This document shows positions 44,201 through 53,834 of a stretch of DNA of 56,980 nt, one piece after another. Origin of the DNA: Pedobacter sp. ASV17 (GTDB taxonomy: Bacteria; Bacteroidota; Bacteroidia; Sphingobacteriales; Sphingobacteriaceae); NCBI RefSeq assembly GCF_016429065.1, contig NZ_JAELTX010000012.1, positions 1 to 56,980 of the forward strand, in the 5' to 3' direction. Under the pieces are notes generated by a model. It was not told the origin of the DNA. It saw only the letters and a program-made list of their open reading frames with translations, and did not search any database. The stretch's first letter is position 1. Each line of letters opens with the position of its first letter. The position numbers and the translations under genes were made by a program.

Positions 44201-45688
44201 TTAGTGGTACTCCCTTAAGGTTTTGGGAATAGATTTAGATAAGGTAGAGGCGGCAATTACCCCATGGTTTTCTGCCAAAGCATCGCCCGTTTTACCATGT
44301 AGATATACGCCTAAAATAGCAGCCTGTTCACAAGTATATCCCTGCGCCATGAAACTAGCAATCATTCCCGTTAAAACATCGCCCATGCCGCCTTGTGCCA
44401 TGGCTGGATTGCCCGTTGAATTGATGCAAACTTCGCCCGTTGGCAAAGCCATAAAGGTGTATTGGTTTTTAAGGACAATCACAATGTGTAGTGCTTTGGC
44501 TTTTTGCCTAGCGGTCTCCACCCTTTGCCACCAGTTTTGATGTTCGCCAAACAAGCGGTCAAACTCTTTTAGGTGCGGAGTAATGATGCTTTGCGAAGGT
44601 ATTTTTTCCAGTAAATGCTTATTGCCAGCAATGATATTGAGCGCATCAGCATCTAATACTAAAGGTTGGCTTTGTGTAAGCAGGTAGTCAAGCATTTGGG
44701 TTTGCTCCTTGTTTACGCCAAGCCCTGGCCCAACGGCAATAGCCTGATATTTGTTCAATGCTGTTTGTTTCAGTTCCTCTCTATTTAAAAACATCGCCTC
44801 TGGCAAACTTACATTTAAAGCGGTTAAGCCACTTTGTGGAATACAGGCCGTGACTAAGCCAGCGCCACTATGCAAAGCAGCACCTGTGGCCAATAGTGCG
44901 GCGCCCATGGTTTCGGTATTCCCAGCAAGCATTAAAACATGTCCGTAAGTGCCTTTGTGGGAAAAATTTTCGCGAGGCTTTAAGGCATCCCTCACCCATT
45001 GATTGGTGATTAACTTCCAACCACTAGGCAAACTTTCGATATAAGCTTCATTTAGCCCAATAGGTACCACGTTGAAGTTTTTCAAAGCTTTGGCACTTTC
45101 TGGAAAGAAGAAATTGATTTTCGGCAGTTGAAAACTGATGGTCAAATCTGCTTTGATGCCTTGGTAAGGTGCTTGTATTTCGCCTTCGCTACTAAAACCA
45201 GTGGGCACATCTACCGATACAATGGTGGCTCCTGATTGGTTGATTGCAGAGACCAATGCGGCATACGCTCCACTTAAAGGCTTATTTAAACCAGAACCTA
45301 ACAGTGCGTCAATCACAATTTCATCTCTCAAAAATTCCAACTCGCTGGTGTTGGTCAGGATAACGATGGGTTGATTTGTCTTTTTCAATCGCTCAAGGTT
45401 CAGCAGGTAATCTGCTGATGGGCTTTGGGAGAATTGAGTTAATAATACACGGATATTTGAAAAACCTTTATCGGCCAAAATGCTAGCAATAGCCAAACCG
45501 TCTCCACCATTATTTCCTTGCCCGCAGGCTACTAAAATAGCTTGTTGTTGATTGGGATAGACCATTGTAAAAGCATTTACAAATGCCGCCGCAGCTTGTT
45601 CCATCAAATCAATGGAAGCCATAGGTTGGTGCTGGATGGTATACGCATCTACGTCTCTAATTTGTGAAGCAGTAAGCAGATTTTTCAT
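44201..45688 (-). CDS. nnr: Bifunctional NAD(P)H-hydrate repair enzyme
   Basis: 495 residues, both domains present. Residues 1-215 are the NAD(P)HX epimerase (YjeF_N: VACGQGNNGGDGLAIASILADKG, IVSVDVPTGFSSEG). Residues 230-495 are the ADP/ATP-dependent dehydratase (YjeF_C: GHVLMLAGNTETMGAALLATGAALHSGAGLVTACIP, VGPGLGV, TPHLKEFDRLFG, NSTGNPAMAQGGMGDVLTGMIA). The enzyme repairs hydrated NADH and NADPH. It starts 21 bases after the helicase gene stop, so the two are probably co-transcribed. Confidence 0.95.
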   Translation of the reverse strand: MKNLLTASQIRDVDAYTIQHQPMASIDLMEQAAAAFVNAFTMVYPNQQQAILVACGQGNNGGDGLAIASILADKGFSNIRVLLTQFSQSPSADYLLNLERLKKTNQPIVILTNTSELEFLRDEIVIDALLGSGLNKPLSGAYAALVSAINQSGATIVSVDVPTGFSSEGEIQAPYQGIKADLTISFQLPKINFFFPESAKALKNFNVVPIGLNEAYIESLPSGWKLITNQWVRDALKPRENFSHKGTYGHVLMLAGNTETMGAALLATGAALHSGAGLVTACIPQSGLTALNVSLPEAMFLNREELKQTALNKYQAIAVGPGLGVNKEQTQMLDYLLTQSQPLVLDADALNIIAGNKHLLEKIPSQSIITPHLKEFDRLFGEHQNWWQRVETARQKAKALHIVIVLKNQYTFMALPTGEVCINSTGNPAMAQGGMGDVLTGMIASFMAQGYTCEQAAILGVYLHGKTGDALAENHGVIAASTLSKSIPKTLREYH

Positions 45689-45709
45689 CCTTATAAATAA
45701 TTTAATCCA

Positions 45710-47626
45710 TTAAAATAATTGCAAGGTGACCGCTTCCTGCGCATTGGAACCACTTTCTTGAACTTTCTTTTGCTTGGTTCGATGTTTCACAATCCAAGCC
45801 TCATAATCCTCGGTTTTCAATTGCGTTTCCAATAGCCCTGCACCAATATGCATTAAGGTAATACTGTTATCTATATGTTGCCTTACTTTTTGCAGTTGAT
45901 GTTGAATTTGCTGCTGTATTTTATTTTTTGGCTTTACCCTCACCAATTTCAATACTGGATTAAGGGCTTTTATCATCAACTCTTTTGCAAAGTAGGTGTT
46001 TGCCGCCACTATCCTTGCTTGTAGCGTTGCCTGAGCTACAAAACCACCTTGCTGGTGTAAAAGTTTCACTTGCGTTTGAAATTTTTCTATCAGCACCACC
46101 AAAGCCGAAACACCTTCAATGATTTCTGCGAGCTGCGTTTTAAACATCGGGATATTTGCCTTGTTGATTTCTGGATCATTGTCAATCAAATTAAGCTCGT
46201 AAATGATATGATTGAAACGGAAGTGATTAAATACCAATTGTAGGATAAACTTTTCTTGTGCCGCCACCTTCATTTGGTCTAGCTGTTCCAAATTGAGCGG
46301 TTTCATAAAGTTAATCACCTCATTATTGGACCTTAAGCTATCTTTATTGATTTTAGATTTAAGCACCAACCCATCCAAGGTCCTTACCCTACTTAAAGCC
46401 ACATATACCTGTCCAGCAATAAATGATTTTCCCGCGTCGATAATGGCATGGTCGAAAGTTAAGCCTTGGCTTTTATGAATGGTTACCGCCCAAGCGAGCT
46501 TAATCGGATATTGTAAAAATTCGCCCACTTGGTTTTGGGAAACCTGCTCTTCTTCATCCAACTTATATTCGAAAGATTGCCAAGCACTTTTGGTCAGCAA
46601 TAACAACTCCTCTTCATCGGCAAAAGAAACATAAATATCGTCGTGAACGATGGAGTTGATTTTACCTATCTTTCCATTATAAAACTTCCTGTCCTCTCCA
46701 GTATCGTTTTTGATGAACATAATTTGCGCCCCAACTTTTAGGGCCAATTGCTGCTCTGCCTGTAAACCTAATTCCTTAAAATCACCATTCACTTCGGCAT
46801 CAAACGTGTAAACTTCGCCCTCTAATTCATCCAACTTTTGCTTGTTGATTAGATTAGCTTCTGCATTATGCGAAGTAATGATGATGGGATTGATGTCTCG
46901 ATTATCCTTAAATACGGGGTCAAATCGTTGGTTAAGTAACGCTAAGCTCGCGTCATTAATTTGGTTATTCCTAATGTCGTTTAGGATATTGATGAAAGTC
47001 TCTTCTGTTTGTCTAAACACCTTGGTCAGTTCAATCTGCAATAACGGATGTTGGCGAACAACGATTGAATCAAAGAAATAGGGCGAAGGATATGCTTTGC
47101 TCAAAAATGCCCAATCCTCACGTTTGGTTACAGGAGGAAGTTGATATAAATCGCCAATTAACAACAGTTGCAGTCCACCAAAAGGGCTACTGTTTTTCCT
47201 CACCGAGCGTAGCAGTGCGTCCAATACGTCCATCACGTCACAACGCACCATCGACACCTCATCAATCACCAACAATTCGAGCTCGTTAAAAAGCTTCAAC
47301 TTATCATTGGTGTAACTCAAATCACTCACTGCAGAACGAATGGAAACAAAGCCATCCTGTAAATTTTGCAAGCCAATATCCCCTGGAAAAAAGGAACCAG
47401 GAGGCAGCTGGAAAAAAGAGTTGATGGTGGTTCCTTTTGCATTCATTGCGGCCACACCCGTAGGGGCAACAATGGCCATTTTCTTTGAGCTTTCTTTTTT
47501 GATTCGCTTTAGCAAGGTTGTTTTTCCCGTACCCGCTTTACCTGTCAAAAAAATAGATTGATTGGTATACTCAATAAACTCGAAAACTTTATCTGCAATA
47601 GGATTTTCCGCCACTACTTTGTCCAT
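45710..47626 (-). CDS. PIF1/RecD-like DNA helicase
   Basis: 638 residues. Superfamily 1 helicase motifs: Walker A GKAGTGKTTLLKRI (residues about 28-41), Walker B LVIDEVSMVRCDVMD, motif III LLLIGDLYQLPPV, and motifs V-VI AVTIHKSQGLTFDHAIIDAGKSF and VYVALSRVRTLDGLVLKS. The C-terminal about 200 residues are helical (QQQIQHQLQKVRQHIDNSITLMHIGAGLLETQ) and may carry an HRDC or winged-helix-like part; its identity is unclear. PIF1-like helicases unwind DNA at forks and G-quadruplexes. It lies upstream of nnr with a short gap. Confidence 0.88.
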   Translation of the reverse strand: MDKVVAENPIADKVFEFIEYTNQSIFLTGKAGTGKTTLLKRIKKESSKKMAIVAPTGVAAMNAKGTTINSFFQLPPGSFFPGDIGLQNLQDGFVSIRSAVSDLSYTNDKLKLFNELELLVIDEVSMVRCDVMDVLDALLRSVRKNSSPFGGLQLLLIGDLYQLPPVTKREDWAFLSKAYPSPYFFDSIVVRQHPLLQIELTKVFRQTEETFINILNDIRNNQINDASLALLNQRFDPVFKDNRDINPIIITSHNAEANLINKQKLDELEGEVYTFDAEVNGDFKELGLQAEQQLALKVGAQIMFIKNDTGEDRKFYNGKIGKINSIVHDDIYVSFADEEELLLLTKSAWQSFEYKLDEEEQVSQNQVGEFLQYPIKLAWAVTIHKSQGLTFDHAIIDAGKSFIAGQVYVALSRVRTLDGLVLKSKINKDSLRSNNEVINFMKPLNLEQLDQMKVAAQEKFILQLVFNHFRFNHIIYELNLIDNDPEINKANIPMFKTQLAEIIEGVSALVVLIEKFQTQVKLLHQQGGFVAQATLQARIVAANTYFAKELMIKALNPVLKLVRVKPKNKIQQQIQHQLQKVRQHIDNSITLMHIGAGLLETQLKTEDYEAWIVKHRTKQKKVQESGSNAQEAVTLQLF

Positions 47627-48142
47627 AACACAAATCTAGCTAAATTAATTAGCAAGAAGAACATCAAATAATTAACATTTTAAAACTATTAAGTTACGCC
47701 ACAGATACACAAATATTGATGATTTAACAATTAGCCCAATTTCAAAAAATCATTGATGCTTTATCATTTCTCTAAATGAGATTAATCATCTTGCTTTTAC
47801 ATAAATCTAGCGTGAGATTGCTTCTCCGAATGTTCGGAGCTAGCTGTCGTTCCTCTCCGAAAAATCGGAATAAAAATCTTGCAAAGACAAAAAAACAGTG
47901 TCATTGCCAAGAATGAAGCAAGGTTTATTAGACTCCAACTACTCTCTCCCTTTAGTAGAGATGGCGCAGCCAGAGAGGGCATTTTATTACCACAAATGCA
48001 CAGATAAAAAAATATTGAAAATAAAAACATCTGTGTATCTGTGGCTCCCTCACATTTGTCATAATACTCAAAACACTGTAACAATTAACAAGTCCGAAAG
48101 TCTTTAGTGCAATTGTTAAATGACTAACCAAAATTTAAAACA
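47627..48142. repeat. Intergenic filled with nested repeats
   Basis: About 515 bases without a gene. Outer inverted arms GCCACAGATACACA (47698-47711) and TGTGTATCTGTGGC (48032-48045) enclose it; a third partial copy CCACAAATGCACAG is at 47990. Within lies a TCCGAATGTTCGGA hairpin (about 47826), and the second copy of the CTCT-family palindrome (47943-47979). Confidence 0.7.
47943..47979. repeat. CTCT-family palindromic repeat copy 2
   Basis: TCTCTCCCTTTAGTAGAGAT then GGCGCAGCCAGAGAGGG, the reverse complement of 26735-26771 with about three changes, and related to the hairpins near 54273, 54565 and 54879. Confidence 0.75.
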
Positions 48143-48550
48143 ATGACTCAAAAACCTTCAAATGCCTTTGTTGCAGCCTCTTGGATTGCTTTAGGCGTAG
48201 GCATGATTGGCTTTATTATTGGCCTATGGCGCTCAGACATGCTCCTAAACGAAAAAGGTTATTATTTTGCCGTATTGATGTTCGGTATGTTTGCTGTAAT
48301 TTCTCTGCAAAAAGCAGTAAGAGACAAATTGGAAAGTATTCCTGTAACCGAACTTTACTATGGCATTAGCTGGTTTGCAACCTTGCTTACCATTGCCCTA
48401 CTCATTATTGGGTTATGGAATGCCGATTTGCTCCCTAGCGAAAAGGGCTTTTACGCCTTTGCTTTTCTACTTGCCTTGTTTGGCGCCATTACGGTACAGA
48501 AAAATACCAGAGATGGCCAAATTGCAAAAGGAAAACATCCATTGAATTAA
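48143..48550 (+). CDS. YiaA/YiaB-like inner membrane protein
   Basis: 135 residues with two tandem copies of a two-helix unit: FVAASWIALGVGMIGFIIGLWRSDMLLNEKGYYFAVLMFGMFAVISLQKAVRD and YGISWFATLLTIALLIIGLWNADLLPSEKGFYAFAFLLALFGAITVQKNTRD. The GLWxxDxLLxEKG(Y/F)Y and LQKxxRD motifs are repeated in both halves, showing internal duplication. This is the YiaAB two-helix family of inner-membrane proteins of unknown function. It is a single gene with its own terminator. Confidence 0.9.
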   Translation: MTQKPSNAFVAASWIALGVGMIGFIIGLWRSDMLLNEKGYYFAVLMFGMFAVISLQKAVRDKLESIPVTELYYGISWFATLLTIALLIIGLWNADLLPSEKGFYAFAFLLALFGAITVQKNTRDGQIAKGKHPLN

Positions 48551-48570
48551 GAAACAACAAAAATTAATGG

Positions 48571-48605
48571 AAGCGCTGCAGGTAAAAACTTGTAGCGCTT
48601 TTTTG
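48571..48605 (+). terminator. Intrinsic terminator of the YiaA-like gene
   Basis: AAGCGCTGCA, ten-base loop GGTAAAAACT, TGTAGCGCTT then TTTTG: a 10-bp stem. Almost the same sequence recurs at 49491. Confidence 0.88.
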
Positions 48606-48686
48606 TTTAATTCAACACTCCAAAAATCTCAAGCCTATCATCACCAACCCTTCAATACTTGCGTTTATAATTCATCAGAAAACGTA

Positions 48687-48694
48687 TATATTTG
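48687..48694 (+). promoter_or_regulatory. -7 element of the DUF3667 gene
   Basis: TATATTTG fits TAnnTTTG and ends nine bases before the ATG at 48703, again predicting a very short leader. A TTT box near 48664 is only a partial -33 match. Confidence 0.55.
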
Positions 48695-48702
48695 CCACCA
48701 CA

Positions 48703-49443
48703 ATGACAAATCACACCTGCCTTAACTGCCAGCACAAAATCAGCAACAACTTTTGCAGTCACTGCGGCCAAAAAACATCTACCCACCGATATTCATTAAA
48801 GCACTTTTTCGCACATGATTTCATCCACGGAATATTCCATTTCGACAGTGGTTTTTTCTACACCATAAAAGAATTGTTCACAAGACCTGGACATAGTGTC
48901 AGAGAATTTATTCAAGGAAAAAGAGTAAAGCATTTTAATTATTTCGCCATTGTGGTTCTTTTGCTCACCATGATTTATTTAATATCTAAATGGGGAAAAG
49001 TAGACATTACAGAATTACTTAATAAAGAAAGTGTGTCGGGCCTATCAAAGGTGCTTAAAGATTATTCCAAAATCACCAATTTTCTTATTGTTCCCATTAA
49101 TGCCCTATTTAGCTATCTAATTTTCAGAAAAAGCAAGCAGAATTATACCGAAAACCTGATCATAAATATCTTTCTATTAGCAGGAATGTTGGTTTTTCGC
49201 TTTCTACTTTATGGCACCTTACTGTTTTCGACTAACCTTGAACTTTTCAATGCCATGAACGTCACTTTTGTTGGCTTAACCTTTATCTATATTATTATTT
49301 TCTACTATCAGTATTTTAAAGCCTTTAGCTTCACCAAAGCTGCGCTCATTAGAAAAATATTGATTATTGCGATATTAATTCTCATCACAAAACAGGGCGT
49401 CAATATGCTTATCAATCAGCTTGGCTTATTATATCTTCATTAA
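48703..49443 (+). CDS. DUF3667 zinc-ribbon membrane protein
   Basis: 246 residues. An N-terminal zinc ribbon (CLNCQHKISNNFCSHCGQ, residues 5-22) is followed by the DUF3667 block HFFAHDFIHGIFHFDSGFFYTIKELFTRPGHSVREFIQGKRVKHFNYFAIVVLLL and four or five hydrophobic helices (from about residue 85). The domain is a Bacteroidota-typical integral membrane protein without known function. The gene is flanked by two near-identical terminators at 48571 and 49491. Confidence 0.9.
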   Translation: MTNHTCLNCQHKISNNFCSHCGQKTSTHRYSLKHFFAHDFIHGIFHFDSGFFYTIKELFTRPGHSVREFIQGKRVKHFNYFAIVVLLLTMIYLISKWGKVDITELLNKESVSGLSKVLKDYSKITNFLIVPINALFSYLIFRKSKQNYTENLIINIFLLAGMLVFRFLLYGTLLFSTNLELFNAMNVTFVGLTFIYIIIFYYQYFKAFSFTKAALIRKILIIAILILITKQGVNMLINQLGLLYLH

Positions 49444-49490
49444 ACTAGGCCCATCAACACAACCCACTATTAAAATGAAATTGTGAAGAG

Positions 49491-49526
49491 AAGCGCCGCA
49501 GGTAAAATCTGTAGCGCTTTTTTTGT
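49491..49526 (+). terminator. Intrinsic terminator of the DUF3667 gene
   Basis: AAGCGCCGCA, nine-base loop, TGTAGCGCTT then TTTTTTG. It differs from the hairpin at 48571 at only a few positions, including a shared AGGTAAAA loop. Confidence 0.88.
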
Positions 49527-49636
49527 TACCTAGGAAAAGACCGCTTAGTGTAAAAAACACACCTACGTAAAATTTTGATTACCTGCCGTTTAATCAGCAT
49601 CCATTAACTATTTTTAGTTAACCAGATATAAAACAT

Positions 49637-50857
49637 ATGAAACCATTTAAACTGCTCGTTTTCTTACTAGTGCCAATGATTGCCGCAGCGCAAGGCAAAT
49701 TTTTCTCTGTCAAAGGCAAAGACATTATTGACCCTGCGGGCAACCCCATTGTATTAAAAGGAACCAACTTAGGAAATTGGCTGGTCCCAGAGGGCTACAT
49801 GTTCAAATTCAAGGATGTATCCTCGCCAAAAATGATTGACCAAATGTTGGCCGAATTGATTGGCCCAGATAAAACTGCCGATTTTTGGGAGAAGTACCTC
49901 AACAACTACGTTACTCAAGCAGATATCCGATACTTAAAACGTAGTGGAATGAACTCCATCCGCATTCCTTTTCACTATAAAATGTTCACTACCGAAAGCT
50001 ACTTGGGTTCCAATAATGCAAACAGGGGATTTGAACTTTTAGATAAAGTCATTAAATGGTGCAAGGAAGAAAACCTTCCTGTGATTTTAGATATGCACTG
50101 CGCCCCTGGCGGACAAACGGGCGATAATATTGATGACAGTGACGGTTATCCGTTTTTGTTTGAAAGTCCAAAAAGCCAGGTACTCACCATTGCCATTTGG
50201 AAAAAAATAGCACAACGCTACAAGAATGAACCCGCTGTTTTAGGCTATGATTTATTGAACGAGCCTATTGCGCATTATTTCGATACCAAAACCTTAAATG
50301 TGCACCTTGAACCTTTGTATAAAGCCATTACCGCAGAGGTTAGAAAAGTGGATAAAAACCACATCATCTTTTTAGGTGGTGCACAGTGGAACTCTAATTT
50401 TAAAGTTTTCAGTACTCCGTTCGACAGCAAATTGGTTTATAGTTTCCATAAATATTGGACCGCCACTACGCAGGATGTTATTCAAGAATATCTGGATTTT
50501 AGAGACAAATACAATGTGCCCATCCATGTAGGTGAAACGGGAGAAAATAACGACCAGTGGATATTGGAATTTAGAACTTTAATGGAGAAACACCAGATTA
50601 GCTGGCACTTTTGGCCTTACAAAAAAATGGATGCCAAAGCAGGTATAGCCAGTTTCCCACGACCTGAAAACTACGATTTGATTATTAAATATGCCGACCA
50701 AGCCAAAGCGAGTTTTACGGATATTAGAAAGTACGCTCCGAAAGACCGTGCAGCTATTGAAGCAGTTTTAAACAGGCTGCTGGAAAACTGCAAATTTGAA
50801 AACACCACAACTAATGATGGTTATTTAAAAGGTTTGGGTTTAAAAGAAGGCAAGTAG
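49637..50857 (+). CDS. Secreted glycoside hydrolase family 5
   Basis: 406 residues. Signal peptide (MKPFKLLVFLLVPMIAAAQG), then a TIM-barrel GH5: LKGTNLGNWLVPEGYMF, MNSIRIPFHYKMF, VILDMHCAPGGQTGDNIDD, LGYDLLNEPIAH with the acid/base glutamate, YSFHKYWTATTQ, and IHVGETGENNDQW with the nucleophile glutamate. It resembles bacterial beta-glucanase/cellulase-type GH5 subfamilies; the substrate (beta-glucan, glucosylceramide-like or other) cannot be set from sequence. No CBM or T9SS domain, so it is likely periplasmic. It is not in an obvious polysaccharide-utilisation operon. Confidence 0.9.
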   Translation: MKPFKLLVFLLVPMIAAAQGKFFSVKGKDIIDPAGNPIVLKGTNLGNWLVPEGYMFKFKDVSSPKMIDQMLAELIGPDKTADFWEKYLNNYVTQADIRYLKRSGMNSIRIPFHYKMFTTESYLGSNNANRGFELLDKVIKWCKEENLPVILDMHCAPGGQTGDNIDDSDGYPFLFESPKSQVLTIAIWKKIAQRYKNEPAVLGYDLLNEPIAHYFDTKTLNVHLEPLYKAITAEVRKVDKNHIIFLGGAQWNSNFKVFSTPFDSKLVYSFHKYWTATTQDVIQEYLDFRDKYNVPIHVGETGENNDQWILEFRTLMEKHQISWHFWPYKKMDAKAGIASFPRPENYDLIIKYADQAKASFTDIRKYAPKDRAAIEAVLNRLLENCKFENTTTNDGYLKGLGLKEGK

Positions 50858-50878
50858 CTAAATATTCTTTGCTTCCCT

Positions 50879-50915
50879 AGTTCGTCATTGCCAACTTGAT
50901 TGGCAATGACGAACT
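50879..50915. repeat. Perfect 16-bp hairpin between GH5 and uvrA
   Basis: AGTTCGTCATTGCCAA (50879-50894), CTTGA, TTGGCAATGACGAACT (50900-50915). The core ATTGCCAA/TTGGCAATGACG is the same as hairpin B of the composite repeats at 54.1-54.9 kb. It may end transcription of both convergent genes, though it lacks a T-run. Confidence 0.85.
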
Positions 50916-50990
50916 ATTAAAAGTCCTTGCAAACTTTAGGCGGAAACGAACTACACATGCAACCCGTAACTCACAACCCGTAACCCAACA

Positions 50991-53834
50991 CTACCCTTCC
51001 ATTTCTTTCTTCAGAAACTTACCTGTTAAGCTAATTGGATTTTCGATCAATCCTTCTGGTGTGCCTTCAAAAATGATTTTACCGCCACCAGCACCACCTT
51101 CTTCACCCAAATCAATCACCCAATCGGCCACTTTAACCACATCCAAGTTATGCTCAATCACCAAAACGGTATTGCCTTTATCCATCAAGTTATTCAATAC
51201 ACCAAGCAATACGTTAATGTCTTCGAAATGCAGACCAGTAGTAGGCTCATCCAAAATATAGAATGTTTTACCTGTATCTTTTTTAGAAAGCTCGGTAGCC
51301 AGTTTCACCCGTTGTGCTTCACCTCCCGATAAAGTAGTAGAAGCTTGACCCAAGCGGATATAACCTAAACCAACATCGTTCAATGTTTTAATTTTACGAT
51401 AGATGGACGGCATGTGCTCAAAGAACTGACAAGCATCTTCGATACTCATGTCCAGCACATCGCTAATCGATTTGCCTTTATAGCGAACTTCTAAAGTTTC
51501 GCGGTTGTATCTTCTGCCACCACACTCTTCACAAGGTACCTGCACATCTGGCAAGAAATTCATTTCAATCACTTTCATTCCTGCACCCTGACAAGTTTCG
51601 CAACGGCCACCCTTTACATTGAAAGAGAAGCGACCAGGTTTGTAGCCCCTAATCTTCGCCTCTGGCAAAGCCACAAATAAATTCCTGATATCAGAAAAAA
51701 CGCCTGTGTAGGTAGAAGGATTAGAACGAGGGGTACGACCAATAGGTGCTTGGTCAATTTCAATTACCTTGTCAATTTCCTTTAAGCCTGTAATTTTCTC
51801 ATAAGGCAAAGGTTTCTTCTTCGCTCTAAAAAAGTGATGGTTTAAAATCGGATATAACGTTTCGGTAATTAAGCTCGATTTACCACTGCCCGAAACACCC
51901 GTTACGGCAATAAACTTACCTAAAGGAAAATCTACCGAAACATCTTTTAAGTTATGTCCCGAAGCTTTGATAATCGACAATTGATGGCCATTACCTTCCC
52001 TACGTTTTTCGGGAACCGCTATTCCTTTTTTACCATTTAAATAGGCAGCAGTTAAGGTATTCGATTTTAAGATTTGAGCAGGCGTACCCTGTGCTACCAC
52101 CGTACCACCATGCACTCCTGCCGAAGGACCGATATCAATTACATGGTCGGCTTCCAAAATCATATCCTTATCATGCTCCACCACTAAAACGGTGTTGCCC
52201 AAATCACGTAAGTTTTTCAAGGCGGTAATTAGCCTTTCGTTATCACGTTGGTGTAAACCAATACTTGGCTCATCCAAAATGTACATGACGTTCATCAGCT
52301 GCGAACCAATTTGCGTAGCCAAACGAATACGTTGTGCCTCGCCTCCAGAAAGCGTACGCGAGGTACGGTCTAAGGTCAAATAGTTCAAGCCCACATCCAG
52401 CAAGAAGCCAATACGAGCTCTAATTTCTTTTAATATTTCTTTGGCAATGGTGTTTTGGCGTTCACTCAACCGCTCTTCTACCCCATCAAACCATTTGTGC
52501 AGGTTATTGATATCCATCTCCGCCAATTCGAAGATGTTTTTTCCATCTACTTTAAAATGTAGGCTTTCTTTTTTCAATCTTGCTCCGTGACAGGTTGGAC
52601 AAGTTTCCAATCTCCTGAAAGCTTCCATATCATCTGCTGCGCCCTCGCCCCTTTTCTCCTGCTGCTCTTCCAACAGTTTAATGATCCCATCAAAGGTCAC
52701 TTGGTAATTCTGTACGTTCCATTTGTTGTAGGCCACTTCCACCGAAATCAAATCAGGTGCACCATTCAAAATCAAATCAATGGCTTCATCACCCAGTTTT
52801 TCCAAAGGCGTAGACAAAGAGAAATTATATTTTTTGGCCAAGGCTTTTAACACTTGGAAAACCCAAATATCACGATATTCGCCCAACGGCAACAAGCCAC
52901 CATTCAAAATGCTCAGTTTCATGTTAGGCATGATAGATTTTTTGTCTACCACAAAAATATAACCCAAGCCATCACAAGTTTCGCAAGCACCATAAGGCGA
53001 GTTGAACGAGAAACTATTCGGTTGCGGTTCATCGTAAGAAATGCCTGTAGTTGGGCACATCAAAAACTTACTGAAATGCGCTACGTTATTATCCTTATCG
53101 CTAATCTTGATGATACCTTTACCCAAGCGCATAGCGGTTTGAATGCTATCCAATAAACGCTTGTGGTCTTTAGGGTCAATTATCAAACGGTCAACTACAA
53201 TCTCAATATCGTGGATTTTGTACCTGTCCACTTGCATTTTGGCTACAATATCCTTGATTTCCCCATCTACACGAACCTTTACATAGCCTTGCTTACGGAT
53301 TTGTTCAAACAGCTCGCGGTAATGTCCTTTACGGCCTTTTACCACAGGTGCCAATATATTTACGGCCGATTTTTCAAACTTCTTATAAATGTTCTGCAAA
53401 ATTTGGTCTTCGCTCATGCGCTCCATTTTTTCGCCAGTATTGTACGAAAAAGCTTCGCCCACACGGGCATAAAGCAAACGCATAAAATCGTAAATCTCGG
53501 TAATGGTACCCACCGTTGAACGGGGGTTTTTACTGGTGGTTTTTTGCTCAATGGCAATTACGGGGCTCAGTCCCGAAACCTTGTCCACATCTGGACGCTC
53601 CATGCCCCCCATAAACTGACGCGAATAGGCACTAAATGTTTCCATGTAGCGGCGTTGTCCCTCGGCATAAATGGTATCAAATGCCAGTGATGATTTACCA
53701 CTGCCACTTAGGCCAGTAACCACCACCATTTTATTCCTTGGGAAACTTACATCTATGTTTTTCAGATTGTGCACCCTTGCACCATATACCTCTACGTCCT
53801 TTTGCTCGCCCAAATCTACATGCTTGTTCGCCAT
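50991..53834 (-). CDS. uvrA: Excinuclease ABC subunit A
   Basis: 947 residues, full length. Damage recognition subunit of nucleotide excision repair. Two ABC ATPase modules: Walker A GLSGSGKSSLAFDTIYAEGQRRY near residue 41 and GVSGSGKSSLITETLYP near 640; signatures LSGGEAQRIRLATQIGS and LSGGEAQRVKLATELSK; Walker B MYILDEPSIGLHQRDN and FYILDEPTTGLHFEDI. Zinc-binding cysteines are present: CETCDGLGY with CPTCHGARL in the first half, and CETCQGAGMKVIEMNFLPD with CEECGGRRYNRETL in the second. It is a single gene. Confidence 0.97.
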   Translation of the reverse strand: MANKHVDLGEQKDVEVYGARVHNLKNIDVSFPRNKMVVVTGLSGSGKSSLAFDTIYAEGQRRYMETFSAYSRQFMGGMERPDVDKVSGLSPVIAIEQKTTSKNPRSTVGTITEIYDFMRLLYARVGEAFSYNTGEKMERMSEDQILQNIYKKFEKSAVNILAPVVKGRKGHYRELFEQIRKQGYVKVRVDGEIKDIVAKMQVDRYKIHDIEIVVDRLIIDPKDHKRLLDSIQTAMRLGKGIIKISDKDNNVAHFSKFLMCPTTGISYDEPQPNSFSFNSPYGACETCDGLGYIFVVDKKSIMPNMKLSILNGGLLPLGEYRDIWVFQVLKALAKKYNFSLSTPLEKLGDEAIDLILNGAPDLISVEVAYNKWNVQNYQVTFDGIIKLLEEQQEKRGEGAADDMEAFRRLETCPTCHGARLKKESLHFKVDGKNIFELAEMDINNLHKWFDGVEERLSERQNTIAKEILKEIRARIGFLLDVGLNYLTLDRTSRTLSGGEAQRIRLATQIGSQLMNVMYILDEPSIGLHQRDNERLITALKNLRDLGNTVLVVEHDKDMILEADHVIDIGPSAGVHGGTVVAQGTPAQILKSNTLTAAYLNGKKGIAVPEKRREGNGHQLSIIKASGHNLKDVSVDFPLGKFIAVTGVSGSGKSSLITETLYPILNHHFFRAKKKPLPYEKITGLKEIDKVIEIDQAPIGRTPRSNPSTYTGVFSDIRNLFVALPEAKIRGYKPGRFSFNVKGGRCETCQGAGMKVIEMNFLPDVQVPCEECGGRRYNRETLEVRYKGKSISDVLDMSIEDACQFFEHMPSIYRKIKTLNDVGLGYIRLGQASTTLSGGEAQRVKLATELSKKDTGKTFYILDEPTTGLHFEDINVLLGVLNNLMDKGNTVLVIEHNLDVVKVADWVIDLGEEGGAGGGKIIFEGTPEGLIENPISLTGKFLKKEMEG

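Noticed and set aside
44014..44232. 72-codon plus-strand ORF
   Set aside because: Overlaps the 3' end of nnr in the opposite direction; the lysine-rich sequence reflects AT-rich spacer DNA.
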